Source of the DNA: VBDM01 sp964430565
GTDB lineage: Bacteria; Pseudomonadota; Gammaproteobacteria; Burkholderiales; SG8-39
DNA: 64,000 nt
Assembly (NCBI GenBank): GCA_964430565.1
Contig: CAYSFD010000025.1
Coordinates: 4,018 to 68,017 of the forward strand
Direction of reading: 5' to 3'
Shown: one piece after another, positions 52,236 to 62,914 of the stretch
Layout: each line of letters begins with the position of its first letter
How positions within the stretch are numbered: the stretch's first letter is position 1
Notes under the pieces: model-generated
Databases searched by the model: none
What the model was told of the DNA's origin: nothing
What the model saw: only the letters and a program-made list of their open reading frames with translations
Made by a program: the position numbers and the translations under genes

Positions 52236-52309
52236 GGGGACAGGCCACAATCTTTTGCGACCACTCGGAAAATAGACGTGGCAGAGCTGAAAAATAGTGA
52301 TCTGTCCCC
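52236..52309. repeat. 74-bp inverted-repeat element between fdsGB and fdsA
   Basis: GGGGACAG at 52236-52243 and CTGTCCCC at 52302-52309 form perfect 8-bp arms around about 58 bp. The interior is A/T-richer than the neighbouring genes. It fills most of the 100-bp gap. From memory, elements with such ends occur scattered in betaproteobacterial genomes and may be REP- or transposon-like; other copies were not found here. A long-range RNA hairpin in the fds mRNA is the alternative. Confidence 0.45.
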
Positions 52310-52319
52310 GGTTTTCATT

Positions 52320-54056
<1,737 letters not shown>

Positions 54057-54091
54057 GCATTCATTCTACGTCCGGGCGCGCGAGTAAAAGC

Positions 54092-54105
54092 TTGACAGGC
54101 GTCAA
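54092..54105. promoter_or_regulatory. FNR-type palindrome TTGAC-N4-GTCAA upstream of fdsGB
   Basis: TTGAC-AGGC-GTCAA, perfect 5-bp arms. It lies 36 bp before the fdsGB start codon, in the 117-bp gap after sucD. So close to the start it would either overlap the promoter or sit at the edge of an activator position, depending on the transcription start. Confidence 0.7.
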
Positions 54106-54173
54106 TCATTTCCACGTCGCGCGCCCCGGCCCGGGAGCTGTCGAGGCAAAAGTGAGTGCCGCCTCGCATCCTT

Positions 54174-55052
54174 CTATTTCAGCACCGACTTCAGCAGCTT
54201 GCCCATCTCCGCGGGGTTCTTGGTCACCTTGATCCCGCATTCTTCCATGACCGCGAGTTTTTCCTGAGCCGTGCCCTTGCCGCCGGAGATGATCGCGCCC
54301 GCATGACCCATGCGTTTCCCCGGCGGCGCGGTGACTCCGGCAATGAAGCCGACCACCGGTTTTTTCATGTTGGCCTTCACCCAGCGGGCGGCGTTCTCCT
54401 CGTCGGAGCCGCCGATCTCGCCCACCATGATGACGGCGTCGGTCTCCGGATCGTCGTTGAACATCTTGAGCACATCGACGTGCTTCAATCCATTCACCGG
54501 ATCGCCGCCGATTCCGACGCAGGAAGACTGCCCGAGCCCGAGCTCCATCAGTTGCCCGACCGCTTCATAAGTAAGGGTGCCCGAGCGCGACACGACTCCG
54601 ATGCGGCCTTTCTTGTGGATGTGGCCCGGCATGATCCCGATCTTGATCTCATCGGGCGTGATGACCCCGGGGCAATTGGGACCGATCAGTTTGGTCCTCC
54701 TGCCCTGCATCTTGAACTTGGTGCGGATCATGTCGCGCACCGGGATGCCCTCGGTGATGCAGATGACGAGATCGAGATCGGCCTCGACCGCCTCGTCGAT
54801 CGCCGCGGCGGCGAAAGGCGGCGGAACGTAGATTACCGAGACGTTGGCGCCGGTCTTCTGCTTCGCTTCCTTCACCGTGGCGAAAATCGGGATGCCTTCG
54901 TAGGACTCGCCCGGTTTTTTCGGGTTGACGCCGGCGACGTAACAGTTCTTGCCGTTCGCGTACTCCTTGCCCGTTTTGGTGTGAAACTGCCCGGTCTTGC
55001 CGGTGATGCCTTGCGTCATCACGCGGGTGTTCTTGTCGATGAGGATGCTCAT
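54174..55052 (-). CDS. sucD: Succinyl-CoA synthetase alpha subunit
   Basis: 292 residues. MSILIDKNTRVMTQGITGKT binds CoA, IGPNCPGVITP is the CoA/nucleotide-domain motif and GHAGAIISGGKGTAQEK carries the phosphohistidine. It lacks the extra stretch before the GPNC motif that I associate with malate thiokinase MtkB, so succinate is the more likely substrate. ATGA overlap with sucC. Confidence 0.92.
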   Translation of the reverse strand: MSILIDKNTRVMTQGITGKTGQFHTKTGKEYANGKNCYVAGVNPKKPGESYEGIPIFATVKEAKQKTGANVSVIYVPPPFAAAAIDEAVEADLDLVICITEGIPVRDMIRTKFKMQGRRTKLIGPNCPGVITPDEIKIGIMPGHIHKKGRIGVVSRSGTLTYEAVGQLMELGLGQSSCVGIGGDPVNGLKHVDVLKMFNDDPETDAVIMVGEIGGSDEENAARWVKANMKKPVVGFIAGVTAPPGKRMGHAGAIISGGKGTAQEKLAVMEECGIKVTKNPAEMGKLLKSVLK

Positions 55053-56218
55053 CGCCCTCCCTTCGCCGCGGCGACCACCTTCTGCGCGGCGTCTGCCATG
55101 TTGTTTCCGGAAATGATCGGCAGCCCCGACTCTGCCAGGATTTTCTTGCCGAGCTCGACGTTCGTTCCTTCAAGCCGCACCACGAGCGGCACTTTCAGGC
55201 TCACCTGCTTCGCCGCTGCCACCACGCCCGCCGCGATCACGTCGCATTTCATGATGCCGCCGAAGATGTTGACGAGGATCGCCTTCAGGTAGGGGATGCG
55301 CAGCATGATCTTGAACGCCTCGGTGACCTTCTCGGTTGTCGCGCCCCCGCCCACATCGAGAAAGTTTGCAGGGCTGCCGCCGTAGAGCTTGATGATGTCC
55401 ATGGTCGCCATCGCAAGCCCCGCGCCGTTGACCAGGCAGCCGATGTCGCCGTCGAGCTGGATGTAATTGAGGTCGTGCTTGGAAGCCTCGACCTCGGCCG
55501 GGTCCTCCTCGTCGAGGTCGCGCAATTGCTGCAGGTCCGGGTGGCGGAACAGCGCGTTGTCGTCGAAATCGATCTTGGCGTCGAGCGCGACCACTTTTCC
55601 ATCGCCGGTAAGGATGAGCGGATTGATCTCGGCGAGGCTCGCGTCGATGTCGTCGAACGCCTTGTAGAGCGCTTTCAGGATCGTGCGGGCTTGCGGCAAG
55701 CTCGCGGCGGGGACGCCAATCTTCTTCGCGACCTCGTCGGCCTCCGCGTCCTTCAGTCCCGTTCCCGGATCGACGAACACCTTGTGGATCTTCTCGGGCG
55801 CCTTGGCCGCAACTTCCTCGATGTCCATGCCACCTTCGCTGGAAGCCATCAGGGCGACGCGCTGCGTGCCGCGGTCCACCACCATGCCGACGTAGAGCTC
55901 CTTCTTGATGTCGGCGCCCTCTTCGATCAGGAGGCGCCTGACCTTCTGTCCTTCGGGCCCGGTCTGGTGGGTCTTGAGCATCATGCCGAGAATCTTCCCA
56001 GCCGATTCCCGCAGCTCGCCCTCGGACTTCACCACCTTCACCCCGCCGCCCTTTCCGCGGCCGCCGGCGTGGATCTGCGCCTTCACTACCCAGACCTTGC
56101 CGCCCAGTTCTCTTGCCGCCTTGACCGCCTCGTCGACAGAGAAGCACGGCACGCCGCGGGGCGTCGCGACGCCGTACTTGCGGAGAATTTCCTTCGCCTG
56201 GTATTCGTGAATTTTCAT
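55049..56218 (-). CDS. sucC: Succinyl-CoA synthetase beta subunit
   Basis: 389 residues. An N-terminal ATP-grasp domain begins MKIHEYQAKEILRKYGVATP, with VVKAQIHAGGRGKGGGVKVV; SLAEINPLILTGDGKVVALD and NIFGGIMKCDVIAAGVVAAA follow in the C-terminal ligase domain. The SucCD complex interconverts succinyl-CoA and succinate with nucleotide formation. In an oxalate context succinyl-CoA can prime CoA transfer to oxalate (inference). An FNR-type site lies 56 bp upstream. Confidence 0.93.
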   Translation of the reverse strand: MKIHEYQAKEILRKYGVATPRGVPCFSVDEAVKAARELGGKVWVVKAQIHAGGRGKGGGVKVVKSEGELRESAGKILGMMLKTHQTGPEGQKVRRLLIEEGADIKKELYVGMVVDRGTQRVALMASSEGGMDIEEVAAKAPEKIHKVFVDPGTGLKDAEADEVAKKIGVPAASLPQARTILKALYKAFDDIDASLAEINPLILTGDGKVVALDAKIDFDDNALFRHPDLQQLRDLDEEDPAEVEASKHDLNYIQLDGDIGCLVNGAGLAMATMDIIKLYGGSPANFLDVGGGATTEKVTEAFKIMLRIPYLKAILVNIFGGIMKCDVIAAGVVAAAKQVSLKVPLVVRLEGTNVELGKKILAESGLPIISGNNMADAAQKVVAAAKGGR

Positions 56219-56273
56219 GTCGGTGGATCCAAGATCTAAACGTAATAATCACCGCCGGCGGCGAAAGCACTCA

Positions 56274-56287
56274 TTGACGCCCGTCAA
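56274..56287. promoter_or_regulatory. FNR-type palindrome TTGAC-N4-GTCAA upstream of sucC
   Basis: TTGAC-GCCC-GTCAA, perfect arms, centred about 62 bp upstream of the sucC ATG. With a 20-nt leader this is the class II activator position near -41.5. The gap between the DUF47 stop (56366) and sucC is 147 bp. Confidence 0.7.
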
Positions 56288-56365
56288 GCGTTTGATACTC
56301 AGGGCAGCGGTCCTTTCGCCTTCGCTTCTGGCGCGGCAAGTGACGCACTCGTTCGCCGCGAGATT

Positions 56366-56992
56366 TCACGCGAGTTTCATCACCACCATCCCGAGCACGT
56401 TGGCGGCCGAATCGGCGCGGTCGGACATGTTGGAAATGTGGCGATAGACCTCGCGGCGATAGAACAGGCCGGGCAGCCGCGCCGGGTCGTCGGCGTGAGA
56501 GAACAGATCCTTGATCGCGGCACGGTACAGGTGTTCGACCTCGCGTTCCATCTTGTGCACCTCGTGGGCATGGTCGCCTGCGACGCGCGGGTTCTTCGCC
56601 AACCGCAGGATCGCCTGCTCGAGCTGCTGCGCCTCCTGGAAGACGACCGCGACCATACGGCGGATGGGATCGTCGGCCTGCACCCTGAGGATGCTCATCT
56701 CCTCCATGGTGGTCAGCGCATAGGTCACCATGTCCTCGTAGCAATGCGACAGGTTGAAGATGTCCTCGCGGTCGATCGGGGTGATGAACGTCTTGTGCAG
56801 CTCATCGATGAGCACCTGGCGCAACTCGCTCGCATCGTTGGCGAGCCCGCGCAGGGTCTCGATCGTCTCCTCGTTCACATCACCGAGCTTGTGCAGCAGG
56901 CAGCGGATCGCCTCGACCGATTTCGCGGCCTGCGCGATCAGCATCGAGACGAATTTATTCTCTTTATTCAAGCCTTTGTCGAACCATCCCAT
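56366..56992 (-). CDS. DUF47/PhoU-like protein, Pit accessory
   Basis: 208 residues, all-helical. MGWFDKGLNKENKFVSMLIA, then ITPIDREDIFNLSHCYEDMV, and YRHISNMSDRADSAANVLGM at the C-terminus match the DUF47 family, a PhoU-type metal-bridged helical bundle that accompanies Pit transporters and is thought to control them. It begins 2 bp after the pit stop on the same strand. Confidence 0.9.
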   Translation of the reverse strand: MGWFDKGLNKENKFVSMLIAQAAKSVEAIRCLLHKLGDVNEETIETLRGLANDASELRQVLIDELHKTFITPIDREDIFNLSHCYEDMVTYALTTMEEMSILRVQADDPIRRMVAVVFQEAQQLEQAILRLAKNPRVAGDHAHEVHKMEREVEHLYRAAIKDLFSHADDPARLPGLFYRREVYRHISNMSDRADSAANVLGMVVMKLA

Positions 56993-56994
56993 CG

Positions 56995-57996
56995 TCAGCC
57001 TCCTGGAGTCAGCGTCGCTTCGACAAGGCGAAGCAGGGGTACGGCCAGCAAAGCCGCCGCCGGCAGCGTCAGTGCCCAGGCGACCGCGATCTCACCGAGG
57101 GCGGACCAACGCACCTGCGACTTGCGCTCGGCCGCTCCCGCGCCGACGATCGCCAGGCTCACGACCTGCGTCGTGCTGACCGGCCCTCCGGCGAGCGACA
57201 TGGCCAGGATCGTCGCGGCCGAGGCTGTCTGCGCGGTGAAGCTGTGAATCGGGCGAATGCGGTAGAAGCGCAAGCCTAGGGTGCGAATGATGCGCCAGCC
57301 CCCGACCGCAGTCCCCAGGGCGATTGCCGAGGCGCTGAGCACGATGCTCCACCACGGCACGACGAACACCGGCGTCAGCCCAAGCGCCACCAACCCCAGC
57401 GCGATCATGCCGACCGTTTTCTGCGCGTCGTTCGCGCCATGGCTCAATGCGAGCGCTGCCGCAGTCAGAACCTGCACGCGGGACAGCACGATGTTCGCCC
57501 TGGGGGTCGCGTTGCGCAGCAGCCACCGCGTCGAGCGCATGATCCCCACCGCGGCGACGAAGCCGAGGATGGGCGAGGTCAGCAATGCGACTCCCACCTT
57601 CCATAGCCCCTGCACCTGGATCGCGGCGGGGCCGGAGGCGATCGCGGCCGCGCCGATCAATCCGCCGATCAGGGCATGGGACGAACTCACGGGAATGCCG
57701 TAATACCAGGCCAGCGCGTTCCACAGGCCCGCGCTCAGCAGCGCCGCGAGCACCACGGCAATCGTGATCGATCCCGGATCCACCACCCCGGCGCCGACCG
57801 TCTCGGCGACGGCGACCCCGAGCAGGAACGGGCCCGCAAGACTCCCCAGCGCGGCGAGGGCGAGCGCGCCGCGCGCGCTCATCGCACGCGAGGCGATCAT
57901 GGTCGCGACCACGTCCGCGCTGTCGTGCATCCCGTTCAGGAAATCGAACGCCAGCGCGACGGCCAACAACACGAGCAACAGCGTCAATGCCGACAT
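56995..57996 (-). CDS. Inorganic phosphate transporter, Pit family
   Basis: 333 residues with about 10 membrane segments in two inverted halves. FLNGMHDSADVVATMIASRA and LSHGANDAQKTVGMIALGLV are the duplicated Pit signatures; WNALAWYYGIPVSSSHALIG is the central loop. It carries metal-phosphate by proton symport across the inner membrane. Paired with the DUF47 gene. The stop/start junction with the HAD gene upstream is only 9 bp. Confidence 0.93.
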   Translation of the reverse strand: MSALTLLLVLLAVALAFDFLNGMHDSADVVATMIASRAMSARGALALAALGSLAGPFLLGVAVAETVGAGVVDPGSITIAVVLAALLSAGLWNALAWYYGIPVSSSHALIGGLIGAAAIASGPAAIQVQGLWKVGVALLTSPILGFVAAVGIMRSTRWLLRNATPRANIVLSRVQVLTAAALALSHGANDAQKTVGMIALGLVALGLTPVFVVPWWSIVLSASAIALGTAVGGWRIIRTLGLRFYRIRPIHSFTAQTASAATILAMSLAGGPVSTTQVVSLAIVGAGAAERKSQVRWSALGEIAVAWALTLPAAALLAVPLLRLVEATLTPGG

Positions 57997-58005
57997 GGTT
58001 CCGGA

Positions 58006-58785
58006 CTACCTGTCTTGGAGTAGATGCTCCGCGAGCTCGACGAAGCCGGTCCCGGAGGCCGCGCCGGTCACATACTTGGGCGACGCGGCGAGCCGCCCCT
58101 CGAATCGGCGCACGTTCGCGACACCGACCGAGTTCTGGAAGAAGGCGAACATCGGCGCGTCGTTTTGCGAATCGCCGACGAATATGAACTCCCGGTTCGA
58201 TCGGTCGAGATCGAGGCCGAAGCGCTCGTCGAACAGGATACGGCTGGTGGTCAGCTTGTCATAACCGCCGAACCAGCCGTTGACGTGAATCGAACTGATC
58301 TTGGCGTTGAGTCCGGCTTTCTTCATGAGCGAAGCGATCAGTTCGGCGGCGTCCATCGGCAGCGCCGGCACGTCCTCGCAGTAGTCGATCGCAAGGTCGG
58401 TCTCCCGGTACGGCTGGTCGGCCGCGAGGGCGCAGCCGGGGACTGCGACGAGGATGCGCTTGGCGATGGCTTCGAGCCTGCTTCGCTTCTGCCTTCGAGC
58501 CGCGTCGTCGTCGATGAAGCGCTTGCCGAGCTTCCCGTCCGCGTAGAAGAAGTAGAACGCGCCGTTCTCCCCCACCACCGCGTCCACCGGCCACATGCGC
58601 GCGATGTGATCGCACCAACCCGCCGGCCTGCCGGTCACGGGGACGACGATCTTGTTTGCGGCGTGGAGGCGCTCGAGGGCGGCATACGCATCGGCGGTCA
58701 GCTTCCCCGCCGTCGTCAGGGTCTCGTCGATGTCGAGAAGCACCGCGCGCACCGCTCGCGCGTCCAGCTCGGCGAGCGCTTTCAC
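58006..58785 (-). CDS. HAD-superfamily IIB (Cof-like) phosphatase
   Basis: 259 residues. Motif I is LLDIDETLTTAGKL (DxDxT), motif II VPVTGRPAGW and motif IV FVGDSQNDAPMFAFF; a C2-type cap lies between (about 90-190). Cof-like enzymes dephosphorylate sugar phosphates or phosphoglycerate derivatives. It sits 4 bp after the MFS gene and 9 bp before pit. The substrate is not evident. Confidence 0.85.
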   Translation of the reverse strand: MKALAELDARAVRAVLLDIDETLTTAGKLTADAYAALERLHAANKIVVPVTGRPAGWCDHIARMWPVDAVVGENGAFYFFYADGKLGKRFIDDDAARRQKRSRLEAIAKRILVAVPGCALAADQPYRETDLAIDYCEDVPALPMDAAELIASLMKKAGLNAKISSIHVNGWFGGYDKLTTSRILFDERFGLDLDRSNREFIFVGDSQNDAPMFAFFQNSVGVANVRRFEGRLAASPKYVTGAASGTGFVELAEHLLQDR

Positions 58786-58789
58786 GCGA

Positions 58790-60037
58790 TCAGGCCCGCG
58801 ACGGCGGCTTGGGCCGCCTTGCGAAGAGGAAAAACAACGAGCCGGTCCCTGCGAGGAGCGCGAGGATGGTGAAGCCCAGACGGTAGTCCCCGGTCATGTC
58901 GGCGAGCACGCCGGCGATCATCGGGCCGCCGACCTGCCCCACGACGATGATCATGTACGACAGGCCGAGGATCATGCCGATCGCCGCGCGACCGAAATAG
59001 TCGGCCCGGATCGCCTGCATGAACGGGCCGCGCAATCCCCAGGCGACCCCGTGCAGCAGGGCGAAGCCGATCACCATAGCCACGCCGACCGCGTAAGTGA
59101 GGAGCAGCAGCCCTGCCATGTGCATCAGCATGCAGACCGCGGCGACCAGGCGCTTCTTGAAGCGGTCGCCCACCAACCAGCCGATCGCGACGCCGCCGAT
59201 CTGTCCGACCACCATGAGCGTGATGACGAACGCGGCGCGCTCGACCGAATAGCCGAGCCCCTCCTTCATGTGCGTGATGGCGTGCACGTTGACCGCGTGC
59301 ACGGCGAGGAGCGCGAACGCGTGGCCGAGCGAGATCAGCCAGAACGCGCTCGTGTGCAGGGCTTCGCGCGCGGTGAAATCGCGGCGGTCCTCCACGCTCG
59401 CCGTGCCCTCCGGGACATCCCGCGGCGGGCGCCCCCCGTCCACCGTCTCGCCGTGGTCCTCCGGCCGCCGGCGCATCGCCATCGCGAGGGGCAGGCCGAT
59501 CGCGATATACGCGACGCCCGAGGCAAAAGCGGTGGCGCGCCAGCCGAAGGTCGAGAGCGACCAGGCCACGACCGGGACGAGCATCCCGCCCGCCGCGAGT
59601 CCGAGGGAGAGGCTCGACAGCGCGCGCGCCCGGTAGCGCTCGAACCAGTGGATCAGGGCCACGTTGATCGGAAAGAAGCCGCAGAGGCTGGAGCCGATCG
59701 CCATCACCACGAACGCGCCGTAGAAGCCGAGCAGCGTGTCGATTCTCGACAGCAGCATGAAGCCGATGCCGAAAATCACCACCCCGATGCGGATCGGACC
59801 CTGCGCGCCGAAGCGATCGATGATCCAGCCGAGGAGCGGTCCAAGGATCGCCGACTCCATCTGCTGCAGCGCCGCCGCGCCCGAGAGTGCGGTCTTGCTC
59901 CAGCCGCGCTCGTCGCGCAGCACCGCGACGTAGGCGCCGAAGGACTGCATGAGCAGCGCCGATTGCAGGAACTGCAGCCCGCAGCCCGCCGCGACCATCC
60001 ACCAGCCGTAGAAGATCTTTTTCCCCGTCGCTCGCAT
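58790..60037 (-). CDS. MFS permease related to oxalate/formate or monocarboxylate carriers
   Basis: 415 residues with 12 predicted membrane segments. FYGWWMVAAGCGLQFLQSAL at the N-terminus, GPLLGWIIDRFGAQGPIRIG in the loop 2-3 region and MIAGVLADMTGDYRLGF late in the protein are typical of the OFA/monocarboxylate branch of MFS. Its distance from the oxalate genes is 16 kb, so an oxalate role cannot be asserted. ATG 60037 is the first start after the ABC genes. Confidence 0.85.
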   Translation of the reverse strand: MRATGKKIFYGWWMVAAGCGLQFLQSALLMQSFGAYVAVLRDERGWSKTALSGAAALQQMESAILGPLLGWIIDRFGAQGPIRIGVVIFGIGFMLLSRIDTLLGFYGAFVVMAIGSSLCGFFPINVALIHWFERYRARALSSLSLGLAAGGMLVPVVAWSLSTFGWRATAFASGVAYIAIGLPLAMAMRRRPEDHGETVDGGRPPRDVPEGTASVEDRRDFTAREALHTSAFWLISLGHAFALLAVHAVNVHAITHMKEGLGYSVERAAFVITLMVVGQIGGVAIGWLVGDRFKKRLVAAVCMLMHMAGLLLLTYAVGVAMVIGFALLHGVAWGLRGPFMQAIRADYFGRAAIGMILGLSYMIIVVGQVGGPMIAGVLADMTGDYRLGFTILALLAGTGSLFFLFARRPKPPSRA

Positions 60038-60093
60038 CGCCGCGGTCCGGCGCAGAATCTAGCACGCTCCAATGCCCGCCGTTCGCGGCCCTC

Positions 60094-61800
60094 TCACCCG
60101 AACAGGCCGCCGACCCGCGTCCCGGCGATGCGGTTGACTATGAACAGACTCGCTGCACAAAGCAAGATCAGGATTACGCCGAGCGCGGCCGCCTGGCTGT
60201 GCGATCCCGCAATGTAGTAGGTGAAGATGCCGATGGGAATCATTTCCCAGCCGCCCAGCGCGAGAAACAGGGTGGCGGAAGCTTCCTGGATCGACATGAT
60301 GAAGGAAAACAGCGCGCCGACGAGGATGCCTTTCCACACCAGCGGCACGGTGACGTCGCGGAACGTCCTCAGCTTCGTGGCGCCGACGTTCTCGGCCGCT
60401 TCCTCCATCGATTTGTGCACGAGCAAGAGCGACGAGTAGCTGCCGCGCACGGTGTAAGGCAGCCGGCGAACGGCGAGCACCAGCGGAAAGACGATCCACA
60501 GGCTGGTGAGCGCAAGGTCGATGCCCGGCAGCGGATAGTGAAAGGCGCGGATATACGCAATGCCGATCGCGGTCCCTGGGATGGCGAGGATCAGCGTGGT
60601 CAGCGCATCCATCGCGCCCCGCCCCGGTGTCTGGGTCCGCGCCATGATCCACGCCATCGGCACCCCGACTACCAGGCAAATCAACACCGCGAGTCCGGAA
60701 AACAGGAGCGAGTTGATGATGAACTTGGGCGTCTCGATGCTGACCTGCCTGAAATAGTCGAGGGTGTAATGGACCGGGAACGGCGTGAGCGCCCAGCCTT
60801 TGCCGACGGCGGCGAGCAGCACCCCGACCTGCGGGATGGCGGACACGGCCAGAAGCAGCACGAGAAAACCCACGGCGAGCCAGCGCTTGACGGGTCCGAG
60901 GCGCCGGCGCTCCACCTTCGAGTAGGCGAGCGAGCTGTAGTCCTTGATCGCCACGTAATGGCGCGCCACCAGCACGAACACGATGGCGAGCAGGACGAGC
61001 AACGCCGAAATCACGATGCCCATGCGGAAGATGCGCCGGTCGACAAACTGGACGATGTTGAGATAAGCCTGCACGGCGAGAAGATCCTGCACGCCGACGA
61101 CGAGCGGCGTGACGAAGTCGGCGAAGGTCCAGATGAAGACGAGCAGGGCCCCGGAAACGTATCCAGGCGTGGTCAGGGGCAGCGTGATGTCCCAGAACCG
61201 CCGCCATCCCGTGGCGCCCATGCCCTGCGCAGCCTCCTCCAGCGCGGGATCCACCTTGGACATCGAATCGAGGATGGAGAGCGTCATCAGGGGAAACAGG
61301 TGCACCGTCTCGACCAGCAGCACGCCTTGCATCCCGTACATGAAGTTGATCGGGGTCGTCAGGCCGAACCAGTCGTAAAGCCACACGTTCACCGTCCCGG
61401 CCCGTCCGAGGATGAAGACGAAGCCGAGCACGCCGACCAGCGGCGGCAGGATCATCGGCAACATCGTGAGATACGCAAACAGATTCCGGTAGGGAAAATC
61501 GTAGCGGATGATGAGAAACGCGACCGCGATCCCGATCACCGAGGTCGTCACGACCGCGGCGGCGCCCAGCACCAGCGAGTTCCACAGCGAGCGCAGGTAG
61601 AAACGGTCCGTGAAGAACTCCTGAAAATTCACGAGCGTGAACTGGCCGGCCTCGTTGCTGAAGGCGTCGTAAAAGATACGCGTGAGCGGGTACAGAACGA
61701 ACAGGATCAGGAACACCCAGATCAGCACAAATCCGACCATGGAAATCGCCGGGATGCGGATCCCCTTGACCCGGACGGCAGCGATCGTTGCCGCAGCCAT
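60094..61800 (-). CDS. ABC importer fused permease, Fe(III)/thiamine/polyamine type
   Basis: 568 residues with about 12 membrane segments, two tandem permease modules as in FbpB/ThiP/AfuB. Each half has the EAA loop: EAAQGMGATGWRRFWDITLP near residue 190 and EAAENVGATKLRTFRDVTVP near 475. It starts 6 bp after the ATPase stop. No binding protein is encoded in the window, so ferric iron is only the family-based guess. Confidence 0.9.
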   Translation of the reverse strand: MAAATIAAVRVKGIRIPAISMVGFVLIWVFLILFVLYPLTRIFYDAFSNEAGQFTLVNFQEFFTDRFYLRSLWNSLVLGAAAVVTTSVIGIAVAFLIIRYDFPYRNLFAYLTMLPMILPPLVGVLGFVFILGRAGTVNVWLYDWFGLTTPINFMYGMQGVLLVETVHLFPLMTLSILDSMSKVDPALEEAAQGMGATGWRRFWDITLPLTTPGYVSGALLVFIWTFADFVTPLVVGVQDLLAVQAYLNIVQFVDRRIFRMGIVISALLVLLAIVFVLVARHYVAIKDYSSLAYSKVERRRLGPVKRWLAVGFLVLLLAVSAIPQVGVLLAAVGKGWALTPFPVHYTLDYFRQVSIETPKFIINSLLFSGLAVLICLVVGVPMAWIMARTQTPGRGAMDALTTLILAIPGTAIGIAYIRAFHYPLPGIDLALTSLWIVFPLVLAVRRLPYTVRGSYSSLLLVHKSMEEAAENVGATKLRTFRDVTVPLVWKGILVGALFSFIMSIQEASATLFLALGGWEMIPIGIFTYYIAGSHSQAAALGVILILLCAASLFIVNRIAGTRVGGLFG

Positions 61801-61806
61801 GCGCTA

Positions 61807-62907
61807 TCAATCCGCCGGAATCGCCAGCGTGCTGGCAACCGGGCAGCTCAGGATCACCGGCCTGCCCATCGGCAACTGCTCGTGGTGCCACGGGTCGCCG
61901 ACATCGGCCTTGAATATGACGCCATCGCCGAGATCGACGTCGTAGCGCAGCGTGTTGCCGAGATAGGCGGCAAAGGAGATCTTTCCCTTGAGGTGATTGC
62001 GCTCGCCGCCAGACTGGCCATCCACCGCGGCGTTCTCGGGGCGTATGCAAATCACGCACCGGTCGCCCACGTGCAGCCGTTCGTCGTATATCGCAGAAAT
62101 CTCGCCTACCGCGGTTTCCACGCGCACGTTCCGAAGGGGGCCCTCGATTGCCCGCACCGTGCCGTCAACGAGATTGTTGATGCCGATGAAATCGGCCACG
62201 AAGCGGTTGGCCGGCCGTTCGTACAGCGCCTTGGGCGGCCCGATCTGGAACACCTTCCCCTGGTTGAAGACCGCGATGCGGTCCGACAGCGTCAGCGCCT
62301 CCTCCTGATCGTGGGTCACGTAAATCGTGGTGATGCCGAGTTCCTTCTGCAGCTTGCGGATCTCGGCCCGCACCTGAATGCGGATCTTGGCGTCCAGGTT
62401 GGAGAGCGGCTCGTCGAGCAGCAGGATCTGGGGATTCAACACGAGCGCGCGGGCCAGCGCCACGCGCTGCTGTTGCCCGCCCGACAGCTGTCCCGGGTAA
62501 CGGTCGCCGAGGCCGCCGAGCTTCACCTTGTCGAGCACGGCCCGAACGCGCTCGGCGATCTCGGGCGCGGCAATCTTGCGCAGCTTCAGGCCGTAGGAGA
62601 CGTTCGCGGACACCGTCATGTGCGGCCACAGGGCGTAGTTCTGGAACACCATGCCGATGCCCCGCGCGCGCGCGTCGCGCGGCGAACGAAGCTGCACCGC
62701 ACTCCCGTCAAGCAGAACCTCGCCGGAATCGGGACGCGTGAAGCCGTAGATGATCTTCGACAGCGTGCTCTTGCCAGCGCCGTTTTCTCCGAGCAGGGCG
62801 TGCACCTCGCCTCGGTGCAGGCTGAGGTCGACACTGTCGTTGGCGATCACGGCGCCATACCGCTTGGTGACACGGCGGACTTCGAGCAGAGATGTGGCCG
62901 AGTTCAT
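61807..62907 (-). CDS. ABC importer ATPase with chimera-like N-terminal half
   Basis: 366 residues. Walker A GENGAGKST (40-48), Q-loop Q89, signature LSGGQQQR (141-148), Walker B ILLLDEP (161-167), and a TOBE domain from about 240. Residues 33-88 (GEVHALLGENGAGKSTL, LLDGSAVQLRSPRDARARGI) look like the sugar/nucleoside MglA-YufO class. From Q89 onwards (NYALWPHMTVSANVSYGLKL) it is FbpC/PotA class. ATG 62907 is the last start before the fold; no clear Shine-Dalgarno. It lies 7 bp after the hicB stop. Confidence 0.88.
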   Translation of the reverse strand: MNSATSLLEVRRVTKRYGAVIANDSVDLSLHRGEVHALLGENGAGKSTLSKIIYGFTRPDSGEVLLDGSAVQLRSPRDARARGIGMVFQNYALWPHMTVSANVSYGLKLRKIAAPEIAERVRAVLDKVKLGGLGDRYPGQLSGGQQQRVALARALVLNPQILLLDEPLSNLDAKIRIQVRAEIRKLQKELGITTIYVTHDQEEALTLSDRIAVFNQGKVFQIGPPKALYERPANRFVADFIGINNLVDGTVRAIEGPLRNVRVETAVGEISAIYDERLHVGDRCVICIRPENAAVDGQSGGERNHLKGKISFAAYLGNTLRYDVDLGDGVIFKADVGDPWHHEQLPMGRPVILSCPVASTLAIPAD

Positions 62908-62914
62908 GGCGGCA

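Noticed and set aside
54174..56218. sucCD as malate thiokinase (mtkAB) of a serine cycle
   Set aside because: The alpha subunit lacks the extra stretch before the GPNC motif that I associate with MtkB, and no other serine-cycle genes are present, so succinyl-CoA synthetase is preferred.
58790..60037. MFS permease as the oxalate:formate antiporter of the oxc-frc genes
   Set aside because: The sequence fits the general OFA/monocarboxylate branch, but it is 16 kb away, has no FNR-type site and neighbours phosphate genes, so only a family-level call is made.
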